Shown in pieces: positions 9,161-20,649 of a DNA stretch of 64,000 bases. The position numbers and the translations under genes were made by a program. The stretch lies in the NCBI GenBank assembly GCA_023512835.1, contig CM042088.1, positions 7,618,078-7,682,077 of the forward strand, in the 5' to 3' direction. This DNA comes from Taxillus chinensis. Its lineage: Eukaryota > Streptophyta > Magnoliopsida > Santalales > Loranthaceae. Every line of letters starts with the position of its first letter. The first letter of the stretch is position 1. The notes beneath the pieces are model-generated. The model was not told the origin of the DNA, ran no database searches, and worked only from the letters and a program-made list of their open reading frames with translations.

Positions 9161-9727
9161 ATATGTGAGCCTGTGGCTATGGTAACGGTTGTACCTATTC
9201 CGTGACTTATGGATTGATACTCAACTTTGGAATATAAACTGTTTATATCTTATTCTCACTACACGGAACCTATGCACATTCTCATGTAGATGCTAGGAAC
9301 ATGGGATGGGTTGGGGAGACATGATCCCTACTGAGCTATGGTTGCTCACCCCTCCTACTTTGATTTGTTTTTCTACAGGAACCTACAGGCATTAGGTGGG
9401 ACCCCAAGGTGGAAGATCGTATTCGTTTTATTGCTTCTTTTCAATTATGTTATTTTGTGGGAACTGATGTAGCCCCAGTGGGTAGAGGTTGTAAAAGGGT
9501 TTTGACTATAATAAAGACATGTTTCGTTGTAAACATTGTGGCTTGAATTTAAATAAAGACATTTGATTTATAACTTAGTGAGTATCTATTGTGAACTTGT
9601 ACGATGCCCTACGAGGGAAGTTGTATATCTACCCCTTGCCCACAGGGTGGGTTAAGGGAAGTTGTATATCTACCCCTTGTACGATGCCCGAACCGGCTTC
9701 CTCGGGTTGGAAATCCGGGGCGTCACA
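9161..9727 (+). repeat. E2 5' LTR, 3' fragment
   Basis: This is the last 567 bp of a Tekay-family LTR, matching the E2 3' LTR from about 19469 (TGTGAGCCTGTGGCTATGG) to its end, GGGGCGTCACA. The upstream part was separated by the copia-1 insertion and is left of the window. A segment reading GGGAAGTTGTATATCTACCCC is duplicated at about 9615-9680, a local change absent from the 3' LTR. Confidence 0.88.
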
Positions 9728-9730
9728 ATA

Positions 9731-9742
9731 TGGTATTAGAGC
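9731..9742 (+). other. E2 primer binding site
   Basis: TGGTATTAGAGC begins three bases after the LTR. It differs by one C-to-T change from the iMet-type PBS TGGTATCAGAGC found in E3 (22430) and E4 (61661). Confidence 0.85.
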
Positions 9743-10189
9743 ATGGTCTAGTTAGCTCAGGGTAGTGGGCGGATCTGGTTATCTTGAGTCCTTTGGAGGA
9801 GCCTGGAGGGACGTGCCTGATCAACATGGTCCTCTTGGAGCCTCTAAGGTATACTTGGGGTAGTCCATACCTGAGGTAGGATTTGCATTAATTGGCATTA
9901 GGGCACTAGTTGCATTTGTTGTTTATGTTTGCTACACTGAAAAAAAAAGTGAATAGCATGATAAAGTGTGAAATGTGCAACTCTGAATTTTCTTGGAATA
10001 CCTTGAGCATGAGAACTCCTTGTGTAATTGAACTGTGTGAAATGTGAATTAAGCTGTGTGCAATGTGGATTGATGCAATGTATGCGTGTAATGCCATACG
10101 ATAGTAGAATTGATAAATGGGGTAAGGGTAGTGACACGATAGATTATGAATGCATTTGACGATTGTCTTTCTTACTTCGTGTAGTAAGA
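9743..10189 (+). other. E2 leader
   Basis: This is the untranslated leader between PBS and gag. It is well conserved with E3 (22442-22881) and E4 (61673-62065), including the GTCTAGTTNGC(C/T)...TAGTGGGCGGA block and the last bases before the gag ATG. No gene is seen. Confidence 0.75.
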
Positions 10190-11283
10190 ATGCCACCGAG
10201 GAGAGTGACACGTGCGTCTGGGGTAGTGGCTGATGAGTCATCTGCCCACGAGGGTTCGGGTGCGGGGCGGTCCGCTGGAGGACATGCACTATTGTTGGCA
10301 TAGCTGCGAGAGGGCATCCGATTGGAAGTCCGAGAGCTGAGGGAGGGTATCCGGCAGGAGGTGCGCCGTGAGATGGCAGCACAACAGGTGGTGCCACCAC
10401 CACCACCACCACCACCACCACCAATGGGGGAGCTGCCACGTGAGCGTGAGAGTTCGCTGGGTGGCAACTCGATTCGTGCAGAGGATGACATGGTGACAAG
10501 GTTCCGAAAGGAACAACCTCCAAGGTTCAAGGGAGAAGGGGATCTCGTGGTAGCTGAGCATTGGTTGAGGCAGATCGAGCACGTATTCTCCTTTCTCCTA
10601 CCTCGGGAGGAGGATAAGGTGAGGCTGGCTATTCAGCAGCTGGAGGGGAATGCTTTGGAGTTGTGGTAGAGTGTTGCGGGAAGCCGTGCAGTATAGTACA
10701 TGATATAGGACGAGTTCTTGCAGCTCTTTCATGATGAATTTTTCTCCGAGTCGTTGAGGTGGCGAAAGAGGGAGGAATTCGATAGTCTGAAGCAGGGATC
10801 AAAAACGCTGCCCGAGTTTGAGTAGATTGGCTCCTGAGACAGTGGCAAGGGAGGACCTGAAGGCCCAAAAGTTCACTTTAGGCCTTAGGCTAGCCCTTAG
10901 GCAGACGATGGCGATCTTACACTTGAGGAGTTATGCTGAGGTTGTAAAGATGGCTTGTATCGCTGAGAGGGAGCTGGATGATGGGACGCAGGCCCATCAG
11001 GGTCGCCAGTTGCAGGGTGGATCTGAACGTGATTCAGGGCCCAAGAGGTCCAAGACAGAGGAGAGAGATAGCAGTTCCTTCCGTGATAGGGGACAGTTAT
11101 CGGTGAACCTAGGGAGGACTACCTTTGGCGGCAGTAGGCAGGGCAGTTCAGTAGGAGGTCTTCCCAGCGGTTGTCATTGCTGTGAGGAGCAAGGCCACTT
11201 CAAGAGGGAGTGTCCAAAGAAGAACTGCAATGCAATAGCTGTGGACGAGAGGGCCATTTGAGCCGGGTTTGCCGGAGTGGTAA
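10190..11283 (+). pseudogene. gag: E2 gag (Tekay-like), multiple stops
   Basis: Gag would form the virus-like particle and package element RNA. The ATG at 10190 (MPPRRVTRAS) is the same start as in E3 and E4. Landmarks in order are REGIRLEVRELREGIRQEV, a proline run from a CCA repeat (10395-10425), the capsid-like block VTRFRKEQPPRFKGEGD...FSFLLPREEDKVRLAI, then APETVAREDLKAQKFTLGL. The first zinc knuckle is CHCCEEQGHFKREC (CX2CX4HX4C). A one-base deletion near 11225 puts the second knuckle (NSCGREGHLSRVC) out of frame. TAG stops interrupt the frame near 10300, 10667, 10700 and 10822. Several are CAG-to-TAG, compatible with cytosine deamination. It is not translatable as one protein. Confidence 0.88.
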
Positions 11284-11461
11284 CAGGGGAGTTGGCGACA
11301 TGGCATCCAGCACGAGGAGTGATGCCAGTTTCCGTGCACCAGCAGAGAGACCTGCTCGTCAGTGGCAGGCTAGTTAGGCAGGATCGAACCAGACCCAACC
11401 TCAGGGGAGGCCGGAGCGGCAGCAGAATAAAGCCGGAGGCAGCCATGGCGGGAACCGTCCA

Positions 11462-12099
11462 GTGGGTGAGCCGACCAGTGGCACGGGCCAAGGGAGGGTG
11501 TTTGCACTGAATACCATACCCCAGGAGGAGGCTAAGCTACCACCTCCACCGGTGGAGGGTGGGTCAGGACCAGCGGTGGTTAGAGGTACCCTTTTGATTT
11601 CTCGTACGCTTGTTTCAGCTCTTTTTGATACGGGTGCATCCTATTCGCTTGTTGCTGAACTTCTGATTGAGGGTTGGGATTAGCATGTGATGAGGCAGAG
11701 AGGCCCCTATCAGTGGAGTCACTGGTAGGGGGTATGATTGAGGTACGACACTTATGTCATGACTATGTGTTAACTATAGGGGATGTGGAGCTTAGTTTCC
11801 ATTTGTACGTGATGCCCTTGCGTACATTTGACTTGATCTTGGGTATGGATTGGCTTATGGCTTTCCAGGCAAAGATCGATTGTTATCGGCGGCATGTATC
11901 CTTCGTGACATCTGCAGGGACTTTTTGCACCTTGCAGGGGGAGTGGGACTATGAGGCGAGTCGGGCTGGGCCAGTGTTGGACCAGTGGGGTGCCATTACC
12001 CACAGGTTGGCATCCCTGACCTTTGCTGAGGAAGGGAAAGTGGAAAAGGGAGTGTGGCCAGCAGTTGTTGACCAATTTCAGGATATCTTTCCTGACTAG
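11462..12099 (+). pseudogene. pol: E2 aspartic protease region
   Basis: This is the retropepsin-like protease of the polyprotein. Visible are VVRGTLLISRTLVSALFDTGASYS, with the catalytic Asp in DTGA, and further on LGMDWLMAFQAKIDCYRR, the typical Tekay end of the protease domain. A one-base frameshift near 11680 separates the DTGA part (11462-11683) from the rest (11674-12099). The stop at 12097-12099 replaces the Glu codon expected at the start of the RT linker (FPDELxxLPP in relatives). E4 carries the same region as a single open frame at 63363-64000. Confidence 0.88.
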
Positions 12100-12636
12100 T
12101 TGAGGAGTTTACCTCCTAAGAGAAGTGTGGAGTTCACCATTGAGTTGATACCGGGGATTGGCCCAATCTCCCAAGTAGCATATTGTATGGGACCAGCCAA
12201 GTTGAGGGAGCTTCAGAGGCAAATAGAGGAATTGGTGGACTAGGGGTATATCAGACCGAGTACCTCACCCTGGGGTGCTCCGGTGCTTTTGGCAAAGAAG
12301 GCAGATGGCACGCTTCGCCTCTACATTGATTATAGGAAGCTTAATTCAGTGACTGTGAAGAACAAGTATTCGTTGCCTTGGATAGATGACCTGTTCGACC
12401 AGTTCAGTGGGGCCAGTGGTTTTTCGAGATAGATTTGCGATCGGGGTATCACCAGTTAAGGGTTAAGGAGGAGGACATCCCTAAGACGGCCTTTCGGTGC
12501 AGGTATGGGCATTATGAGTGGGTCGTGATGCCTTTCGGGCTCACTAATGCACCAGCAGTGTTCATGCATTTGATGCACCAGGTCTTTGCTCCATACTTGG
12601 ACTCTGTTGTGGTAGTGTTTATAGACGATATCTTGG
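12100..12636 (+). pseudogene. pol: E2 reverse transcriptase fingers/palm
   Basis: RT blocks are readable: [34 protein letters not shown], then after a frameshift near 12412, [44 protein letters not shown] and the catalytic FIDDIL. A stop follows VD at 12241-12243. Directly after FIDDIL about 14 codons are missing relative to related elements. That deletion joint (GAGC at 12637) is also the left border of the triplicated segment. Confidence 0.9.
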
Positions 12637-14655
12637 GAGCATTTGGCAACAGTGTTGCAAACCTTGAGAGACCAGCAGTTATTTGCTAAGTTTAGCAAAT
12701 GTGAGTTTTGGATGCAGGAGGTTCGTTTCCTTGGCCGTGTAATGTCAGCTGAGGGAGTTAGAGTGGACCTAGCTAAGATTGAGGCTATGGCATCATGGGA
12801 GAGGCCAACCAATGTCTTTGAGATTCATAGTTTTCTTGGCTTGGCGGGGTATTATCGTCGTTTTGTAGAGGGATTCTCCCGTTTGGCGGCTCTTATGACG
12901 ACATTGACTAGGAAGGGATTGAAGTTTGAATGGACGGACACGTGTTGGCAAGCATTTGAGACTCTCAAAACCCGTTTGACCACTACACCTGTGTTGAGGT
13001 TACCCAGGGAGGATATCCCATATGAAGTGTATTGTGATGCGTCCAGGATTGGTTTGGGGTGTGTGCTTATGCAGGAGCACAGTGTGGTAGCTTATGGGTC
13101 GAGGCAGCTGAAACCTCATGAACAGAATTACCCTACTCATGATCTTGAGTCGGCGGTTGTCATCTTTGCCTTGAAGAGTTGGCAGCATTACCTCTTGGGG
13201 GAAAAGTTTGTGGAGTTCTCAGATCACAAGAGCCTTCAGTACATCTTTACTCAGAAGGACTTGAATTTGAGGCAGAGGAGATGGGTGGAGTATTTGCAGA
13301 CCTTTGACTTTACTCTTGCCTATACCCCGGGCAAGGGCAATGTTGTGGTTGATGCGTTGAGCATTTTGCAACAGTGTTGCAAACCTTGAGGGACCAGCAG
13401 TTGTTTGCTAAGTTTAGCAAATGTGAGTTTTGGATGCAGGAGGTTCATTTCCTTGGCCATGTAATGTCAGCTGAGGGAGTTAGAGTGGACCCAGCTAAGA
13501 TTGAGGCTATGACATCATGGGAGAGGCCAACCAATGTCTTCGAGATTCATAGTTTTCTTGGCTTGGCGGGGTATTATTGTTGTTTTGTAGAGGGATTCTC
13601 CCGTTTGGCGGCTCTTATGACGACATTGACTAGGAAGGGATTGAAGTTTGAATGGATGGACACGTGTTGGCAAGCATTTGAGACTCTCAAAACCCATTTG
13701 ACCACTACACCTGTGTTGAGGTTACCCAGAGAGGATATCCCATATGAAGTGTATTGTGATGCGTCCAGGATTGGTTTGGGGTGTGTGCTTATGCAGGAGC
13801 ATAGTGTGGTAGCTTATGGGTCGAGGCAGCTAAAACCTCATGAACAGAATTACCCTACTCATGATCTTGAGTCGGCGGTTGTCATCTTTGCCTTGAAGAG
13901 TTGGTAACATTACCTTTTGGGAGAGAAGTTTGTGGTGTTCTCAGATCACAAGAGCCTTCAATACATCTTTACTCAAAAGGACTTGAATTTGAGGCAGAGG
14001 AGATGGGTGGAGTATTTGCAGACCTTTGACTTTACTCTTGCCTATACCCTGGGCAAGGGCAATGTTGTGGTTGATGCATTGAGCATTTCGCAACAGTGTT
14101 GCAAACCTTGAGGGACCAACAGTTGTTTGCTAAGTTTAGCAAATGTGAGTTTTGGACGCAGGAGGTTCATTTCCTTGGCCATGTAATGTCAGCTGAGGGA
14201 GTTAGAGTGGACCCAGCTAAGATTGAGGCTATGGCATCATTGGAGAGGCCAACCAATGTTTTCGAGATTCATAGTTTTCTTGGCTTGGCTGCGTATTATC
14301 GTCGTTTTGTAGAGGGATTCTCCCGTTTGGCGGCTCTTATGACGACATTGACTAGGAAGGGATTGAAGTTTGAATGGACGGACACGTGTTGGCAAGCATT
14401 TGAGACTCTCAAAACCCGTTTGACCACTACTCATGATCTTGAGTCGGCGGTTGTCATCTTTGCCTTGAAGAGTTAGCAGCATTACCTTTTGGGAGAGAAG
14501 TTTGTGGTGTTCTCAGATCACAAGAGCCTTCAATACATCTTTACTCAGAAGAACTTGAATTTGAGGCAGAGGAGATGGGTGGAGTATTTGCAAACCTTTG
14601 ACTTTCTCTTGCCTATACCCCGGGCAAGGGCAATGTTGTGGTTGATGCGTTGAGC
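12637..14655 (+). repeat. pol: Tandem triplication of RT-thumb/RNase H segment (722-bp unit)
   Basis: Three head-to-tail copies begin with GAGC at 12637, 13359 and 14081, and the array ends at GAGC at 14652. Each encodes the RT connection and RNase [53 protein letters not shown] (first catalytic Asp), [14 protein letters not shown] (Glu), [11 protein letters not shown] (Asp). Copy 3 lacks 150 bp between two CTAC words, which removes the first Asp, and lacks one more base, so its period is 571. The unit is not a multiple of three, so each junction shifts the frame. Copy 2 ends in TAA and copy 3 in TAG within the KSW block. Confidence 0.93.
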
Positions 14656-16206
14656 GGGAAGGGGAAAGCTGAGGTGGCCGTGAGAGAGTGGAAGCTGCTG
14701 GAGCAGTTGGTGATGTTGTGGTTGTAGCCTATTGCTCGTGATGGTGGGAAAGTCCTGAGTCCTATTGTTGTAGTACCTGTGTTGTATCAGTGAGTCAGGG
14801 AGGGACAATTGGGTGACGTTGAGTGTGAGGTTCTCCGTACCCGTATTGAGGCTGGTGAGCTAACTACGGATTGGACAGAGGGTCCTGAGCATGAGTTGTC
14901 TTTTCAGGGGTGGCTAGTAGTGGCTTTTTCTCTCGAAGATGATGTGATGAGGGAGTTTCATTAGTCTAGAGTTGCTATGCATCCTGGGGGTACGAAGATG
15001 TACCATGCCCTTTGGGGACATTTTTGGTGGCCTGGGATGAAACGTGATGTAGCTGCTTTTGTTTTGAGGTGCCTCACCTGTTAGCAGGTGAAAGCTGAAC
15101 ATTAGCGGCCGGCGGGCATGTTATAGGCGTTGCCCGTAGCAGAGTGGAAGTGGGATCACATCGCGATGGATTTTGTGACGGGCCTCCCACCTACTACCGG
15201 GAGGAAAGACATGATATGGGTAATTGTGGATTGGCTCATGAAGTCGGCCTATTTCTTTGCTGTTCGCGAGCGGGACTCTATTGGGGCTTTGAGTCAGCTT
15301 TATGTGAACAAAGTTGTGAGACTGCGTGGGGTGCCATCGTCGATTGTGTCCGACAGAGATGCGCGGTTCACTCCCTGTCTTTGGACTGGTTTGCAGGGGG
15401 CTATGGGGACAAAGCTTGATTTGAGTACAGCCTTTCACCCTGAAACTGACGGTCAAACAGAGAGGACGAATCAGATATTGGAGGATATGTTGCGGGCCTG
15501 TGTGCTAGATTTTGAGGGTTCGTGGGCAACCCACCTTCCTTTGGTGGAGTTTGCCTACAACAACAGTTATCAGGCATCCATTGGGATGGCCCCTTTTGAG
15601 GCGTTGTATGGGAGGCCGTGCCGATCACCTTTGTGTTGGACTGAGGTAGGAGAGACAGCTCTCTTGGGACCACAGTTGGTTCAAGAGGCTACTGAGAAAG
15701 TTAAGTTGATTCGTCAGCAATTGTTATCAGCTCAGAGTCGGTAGAAATCTTATGTGGATCAATGGCGGCGACCTTTAGAGTTTCCTATGGGAGATCATGT
15801 GTTTCTCCGTGTTTCACCACATCGTGGACATCGGCGATTTAGGCGAGGTTCCAAGCTATCTCTGCGGTTTATTGGTCCTTTTGAGGTTATAGCTCGTGTG
15901 GGGCCAGTGGCCTACAGGTTAGTATTGCCACTGCAATTGAGTCGGGTGCACAATGTGTTCCATGTATCCCAGTTGCTGAAGTATCATCCTGACCCCACTC
16001 ATGTGATCGATTGGGGGACATCGGACATTGAGGATGACATGTCCGTTGTTGAGGCCCCTATCCGTATCCTAGATCGGCGGGAGAAACTTTTGCATGGTCG
16101 TGCCATTCCTTTGGTTCACGTGCTGTGGCAGCACCGTGGCATTGAGGAGGCGACATGGGAACGTGAGTCCGTGATGCGTGAGTAGTACCCAGAGTTGTTT
16201 GAGGAC
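14656..16206 (+). pseudogene. pol: E2 integrase and chromodomain
   Basis: After the RNase H array the sequence carries the integrase zinc finger (HPGGTKMYHALWGHFWWPGMKRDVA ... CLTC, with stops), then the catalytic core: DHIAMDFVTGLP (Asp), VSDRDARFT (Asp) and DGQTERTNQ (Glu). It ends with the GPFEVIARVGPVAYRL domain and the chromodomain (PIRILDRREK, VLWQHRGIEEATWERE). TAG stops occur in the zinc finger, at 15742-15744 (the position shared with E1) and at 16183-16185 (CAG in E1). From 15130 the frame is otherwise clean. All three catalytic acids remain, but the upstream stops and the RNase H triplication make the polyprotein non-functional. Confidence 0.9.
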
Positions 16207-16513
16207 GAACAATCTTAAGGGTGGGCGGCGGTTGTAGTGATGTGCTTTCTTGTAATTGGTTGTTTATTATTTTGTGTATTTGTATTGTCTTTTAGACATG
16301 TGTATTTATATTTGAGATGTGTTCTAAGTTGTGTATTTGTGACAAGCGGGATGTGTTATATGTGTTGTGATGTGTGTGATTATGGATTGTGGTGGTGTTT
16401 TGTTGAGTTTGCAGATGTATGTCCTGTTTTGTGCTGTGTGCGGTGTATGACTTATTTGGGTGTTGTAGCTTGCCGTTTTTCCTTGCATGTTTCTTTTCGG
16501 GGATGAAAAGTTT
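16207..16513 (+). other. E2 3' untranslated segment
   Basis: This is a T/G-rich noncoding stretch equivalent to 866-1198 in E1. It is again bracketed by the pre-PPT motif (GAGGACGAACAATCTTAAG and GGGATGAAAAGTTTTAAG). I see no gene. Confidence 0.7.
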
Positions 16514-16527
16514 TAAGGGGGAGAGGA
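16514..16527 (+). other. E2 polypurine tract
   Basis: TAAGGGGGAGAGGA directly precedes the LTR start, identical to E1 apart from the first base. Confidence 0.85.
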
Positions 16528-17047
16528 TGTAATGACCCGTGTTTTGAGATCTGTGGAGTTAGTCACAGTTTTGCCTTTTGAGTAGCAATTTTCTAGTTTT
16601 TGGGGAACTTCTACTCATGGACTTCAGCCAAATCATTTTATTTACCAAATAGGGAACTTTTGACGAAAGAGGGCAGCCTAGGGAGGCAGAAATAGAGTGC
16701 ACGTCATATGGGGCATTATGACGTGCAAGGATATTATTGTATGCCTGCCCTCTACATGATGCAAAGAAGCTTGGGGTAGAATTTCATAGCATTTGGAGCT
16801 GCACGTCATATGGGGATATGACGTGCATTATGGCGTGCAACCATATTTTTGCACCATCACCTTGGTTTTGTTATTCTAGTAATCTTTTTCCAAAGGGGTA
16901 TGTTGGAATTATGGATATTTTGTTGTGTGTGGATGCGGGAAGGTCGTAGCTTGTTCCATCAAAACTACGTCGTTTTGATGCTGGAGTTCACGTAATCAAA
17001 ACTACGTCATTTTGAAGAAGTGGAGGATTCTTAGGTTTAGGGTTCTT

Positions 17048-18900
17048 TGTTGGAAATATAGGATTTGATGAAGCTGCTACAAATAGTCTAAGTCCGGAGA
17101 CTCGAAGAACCGACAGCCGTAGAGTCGGAGAGTCGAAGTTCGTAGAAGTGAAACTGTCATAGGACGTATTGGCAAGAGACTCGTAGACTCGTAGAGTCTG
17201 AAGACTCAAAGCGAAATAGTGACAGAACATTGCGACTCGTAGATCCAGGGTCGAAGGTCGTAGAGTCATGGTACAGAAAAGAAAGTGTTATTTTAAGCGT
17301 CAACGAAGTTCGGAGACTTGTAGAGTCGAAGCAGTGTTAAGGATAGTAACCAACGCTAAATGACTCGTAGACTCGTAGACTCGTAGAGTCATAGGGTTGA
17401 AACCTTTGAACACTGTTAAGGAAACTGGACTCGTAGACTCGTAGGTTGAAGGTCGAAGAATCGACGCTGTAAAGACTGGCAAGCAAATGAAACTGTAACT
17501 CAAGAGTCGTAGAGTCGTAGACTCGTAGACTCAAGGGACACAGTCACTATAGAGAAATTGCCATACTTCCAGACTGGGAGATCAACGGCGGAGAGTTGGA
17601 TCTAAAGGGTCGCAGCTATAAAGGAACTCAGTTTATGCACCTCTGTGAAAGACCAAGGAAGAAAAGCGAAGTTGAAGACTCGTAAAGTCGAAGATTTTCA
17701 GACCACCCAGTCAAATATAGTAAACTGAGAGACCCGAAGGTTGTAGACTCGTAGAGCTAGAGTCATAGATTCGTAGCTCCAATAACCGGTAAATTAGCTG
17801 TACTCGAAGAAGTCACTCTAAGCGCTATTCGAAGAGTCGCAGACTCGTAGAGTCGTAGACACGCAAAGTCGTAGACTTTAGTCAACAGAGTGACACTAAA
17901 AGGCTAATCCAACTTAACCTCCAGCCTAGAAAACTCGAAGACTCGAAGATGTGAGTCGTAGACTCGTAGAAAACCCATGAAGCCTGAAGCAAGACTTCGC
18001 AACTTTTACAGGTGCTAGCTGAAATCTTCGAGTCTCCGAACCTACGAGGCATCCACCTCTGAGGCAAACTTACAACCCTAAACACAGCCTCTTAGCGATA
18101 TTGACGGCTAGGGTTTGTACAGTAAGCCTGTGCCGTCCCGAGCAGTTGAGCACATTTAATGACGCATCAATTGCTGCCAACTACTATCCACAGATGAACG
18201 GCCGAGATCGACTGCATGCCAAAAATGCAGTATGGTCATCTGATCCAGAATCGAGCAGATCAACCCATCCCCTGACATTCCGAATTTTCAGTGGCGGGAA
18301 GTCAGTCTGTCGGGATGGACATCATAGCGCACGAGCACTTTAATCTTAAAGACATATCTCTCACGCACTTAACGACAAAATTGTGAGTTTAATCTCTCTC
18401 TCAAAAGAAGGAAACACACAGTACACAAGAAAATGGTTCTGACACACTTGATATAAATAATCCTTTACAGAACCTATCAAAAGTGAGCGAGTTCCAACAA
18501 CAGAGAGTGAGTGACTCGAGAGAAAAACTGGAGAAGTGTTGTGCGCCGTGTTGAACCAAGAACGAGATTAATCTCTCTGATCATTAAGAACCTTTTGTTC
18601 ATCAAAGATCCAGTGCTTTCAAAAAGTCTAATCTCTGTGTTATCATCCATACGTCGATCTATCCTAAACCGTCACTTTCATAACTGAGATATGTTAAGAA
18701 AAGAACTTTTATCTTCATCTCAGTTTTGTCTGATAGTTCATCATTATTCATGCTATCACTCATACTCTGTTGTCATCTTCTACATAAATACTTCCATCAT
18801 AATCATCTGTAGACTAATCCAGAACCAGCTAACAGTCTAGCTTCCGCAAACGAAGAAAGTCTATTCACCCCCCCCCTCTAGACGCACTTTGGGACCTACA
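17048..18900 (+). mobile_element. Solo LTR of another SIRE-like copia family (1853 bp), TSD TTCTT
   Basis: It starts TGTTGGAAATATAGG and ends TTTGGGACCTACA, with a C/T-rich end (CCCCCCCCCTCTAGACGC) like the copia-1 LTR end. TTCTT flanks it on both sides (17043-17047 and 18901-18905). There is no PBS, PPT or coding sequence, so it is a solo LTR left by LTR-LTR recombination. The sequence shared by all Tekay LTRs resumes precisely after it. Confidence 0.9.
17090..17960 (+). repeat. Palindromic minisatellite (GACTC-GTA-GAGTC core) in the solo LTR
   Basis: Dozens of short words such as GACTCGTAGAGTCG, AGTCGTAGACTCGTAG and GACTCGAAGA are scattered through some 870 bp. The core GACTC-GTA-GAGTC is a perfect inverted repeat, and runs such as ACTCGTAGACTCGTAGACTCG occur (about 17361-17395). 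The spacing is irregular, so this is a degenerate cluster rather than a clean array. Confidence 0.8.
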
Positions 18901-20012
18901 TTCTTCTTTTGGCTAGCCACCGCAGCCATCGCAGAGAGAGAGAGAGGGAAGGAGAGCTTCTGGTTGCTGCCGGAGCGTCTTGCGTGGGTGGACGGCATCC
19001 AGCATGGGAACGAGAAGGATTTTCTTTAAGGTAGGGGTTCTGTCTTCTTGTATCCAATCCGGGGTTAGGCCCTGCGGTGGATTGACTGTTGAGTTATAGT
19101 GTTGTATATATATTAGATATATGTAAATTCTTATAGGTGTGACCTCCTATATGAATGTTGACCTTCAATGGCATATTGTTGTGTTTGATATTAAGCCTGT
19201 GTGGCTACGCATGTTAGGTGTTTGGTTTTAAGCCTGTGTGGCTGGGTTTCTGAGCCTGTGATTGTATGCGTGCTAAGTGTTTGATGTTATGCTTGTGCGG
19301 CTATGCAGATTATGTGTATGATGTTATGCCTGTCTGGCTGTGAACATGTTGGCTTGTGTGGCGCCTGAGAGGCTGTGGGAATGTTTGTAACTATGGATAT
19401 GTTAGCCTGTGTGGCTAAGCCAGAGAGCCTGTGGATATGCTGGCCTATGTGGCGCCTAAGAGGCTATGGATATGTGAGCCTGTGGCTATGGTAACGGTTG
19501 TACCTGTTCCGTGACTTGTGGACTGATACTCAACTGTGAAATATAACCTGTTTATATTTTATTCTCACTACATGGCACTTGTGCACATCCTCATGTAGAT
19601 GCTAGGAACATGGGATGGCTTGGGGAGACATGATCCCTACTGAGCTGTGGTTGGTCACCCCTCCTACTTTGATGTGTTTTCTTATAGGAACCTATAGGCG
19701 TTAGGTGGGACCCCAAGGTGGAAGACCGTATTTGTTCTATTGCTTCTTTTCAATTATGCTATTTTGTGGGAACTGATGTAGCCCCAGTGGGTAGAGGTTG
19801 TAAAAGGGTTTTGACTGTAATAAAGACATGTTTCATTGTAAACATTGTGGCTTGAATTTAAATAAAGACATTTGATTTATAACTTAGTAAGTATCTGTTC
19901 TGATCTTGTATGATGCCCTGCGAGGGAAGTTGTATATCTACCCCTTGCCCACCGGGTGGGTTAAGGGGAGTCACGAACCGGTTTCCTCGGGTTGGAAATT
20001 CGGGGCGTGACA

Positions 20013-20649
20013 TTCCAATTGCAAAAAGTCCAATTTTGAACAATGGATCAAGTCTAGCCTAGAATAGGTTTGAGCCTCTTATATCATTTCTTTGACAAAC
20101 CCAAAACCTTAAGCCTACATTACTATCCTAAAAAAGTCCTCTCAAATTAGATGACAAAGTTATTTCTCAAATGCTTAAACGAGGGTGAAAATGAAAACAA
20201 AGCGGACTTGATGTCAGCCCAAGAGTGCATCAAGCGTAAAATACAAAGCTAGCTACAAGGCAGAAAGAACACCGAAAAAGTCAAAGGCAAGCCCAACAAA
20301 ATCAAAAGGGCAAGCATGAATGAAGACCAAGGCCAAGACCTTAATGTCATCCAGGACTGATTTCAAAAATCATTAGGCCTTCTCATAGGTGCAAGATCCC
20401 TAGAGTAACCAAGGTTTCCCCAAGGAGGAAGTCAAGCAAACTAGTCGCCACTTGCAACCACAAGTCAAGTTAAGGCTATATCCCTAGAGTAAAAGAAAGC
20501 TCCTAGAAACTCTTGCCTTTGCCATGGGAGGGAAACAAGTTGTGATTATATCACAAATCTATTTTCAAAATCAAAGTTATCTTTTCTTAAAATCTTCTTC
20601 TAAAAATGTTTTTAATAAAACTTTCTGAATTATTTACCCCAATAAGATC
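20013..20649 (+). other. Unassigned 637-bp spacer between E2 and E3
   Basis: This A-rich sequence has no convincing ORF, LTR end or repeat match elsewhere in the window. It is the only stretch of this size I cannot give to an element. It may be older transposon debris or the original target DNA. Confidence 0.5.

Larger units (their letters stand above)
16528..20012 (+). repeat. E2 3' LTR, interrupted by a solo LTR
   Basis: It starts TGTAATGACCCGTG and ends CGGGGCGTGACA. Without the insert (17048-18900) and one copy of its 5-bp target duplication it is about 1627 bp. U3 has the paired palindromes (16959-16980 and 16995-17016), but the TCTATATAAGG present in relatives is missing: about 25 bases after the second palindrome are absent. 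The GA run lies at about 18934-18947. It is followed by TTCCA and a spacer of unknown origin. Confidence 0.9.

Noticed and set aside
10289..10582. - strand frame with a long Trp/Val run
   Set aside because: It is the shadow of the CCA (polyproline) repeat in E2 gag; the same happens opposite E3 and E4 gag.
16988..17534. - strand Ser/Tyr-rich frames in the solo LTR (LRVYESTS-like)
   Set aside because: They are produced by the GACTCGTAGAGTC repeat cluster in an LTR; no start or conserved domain.
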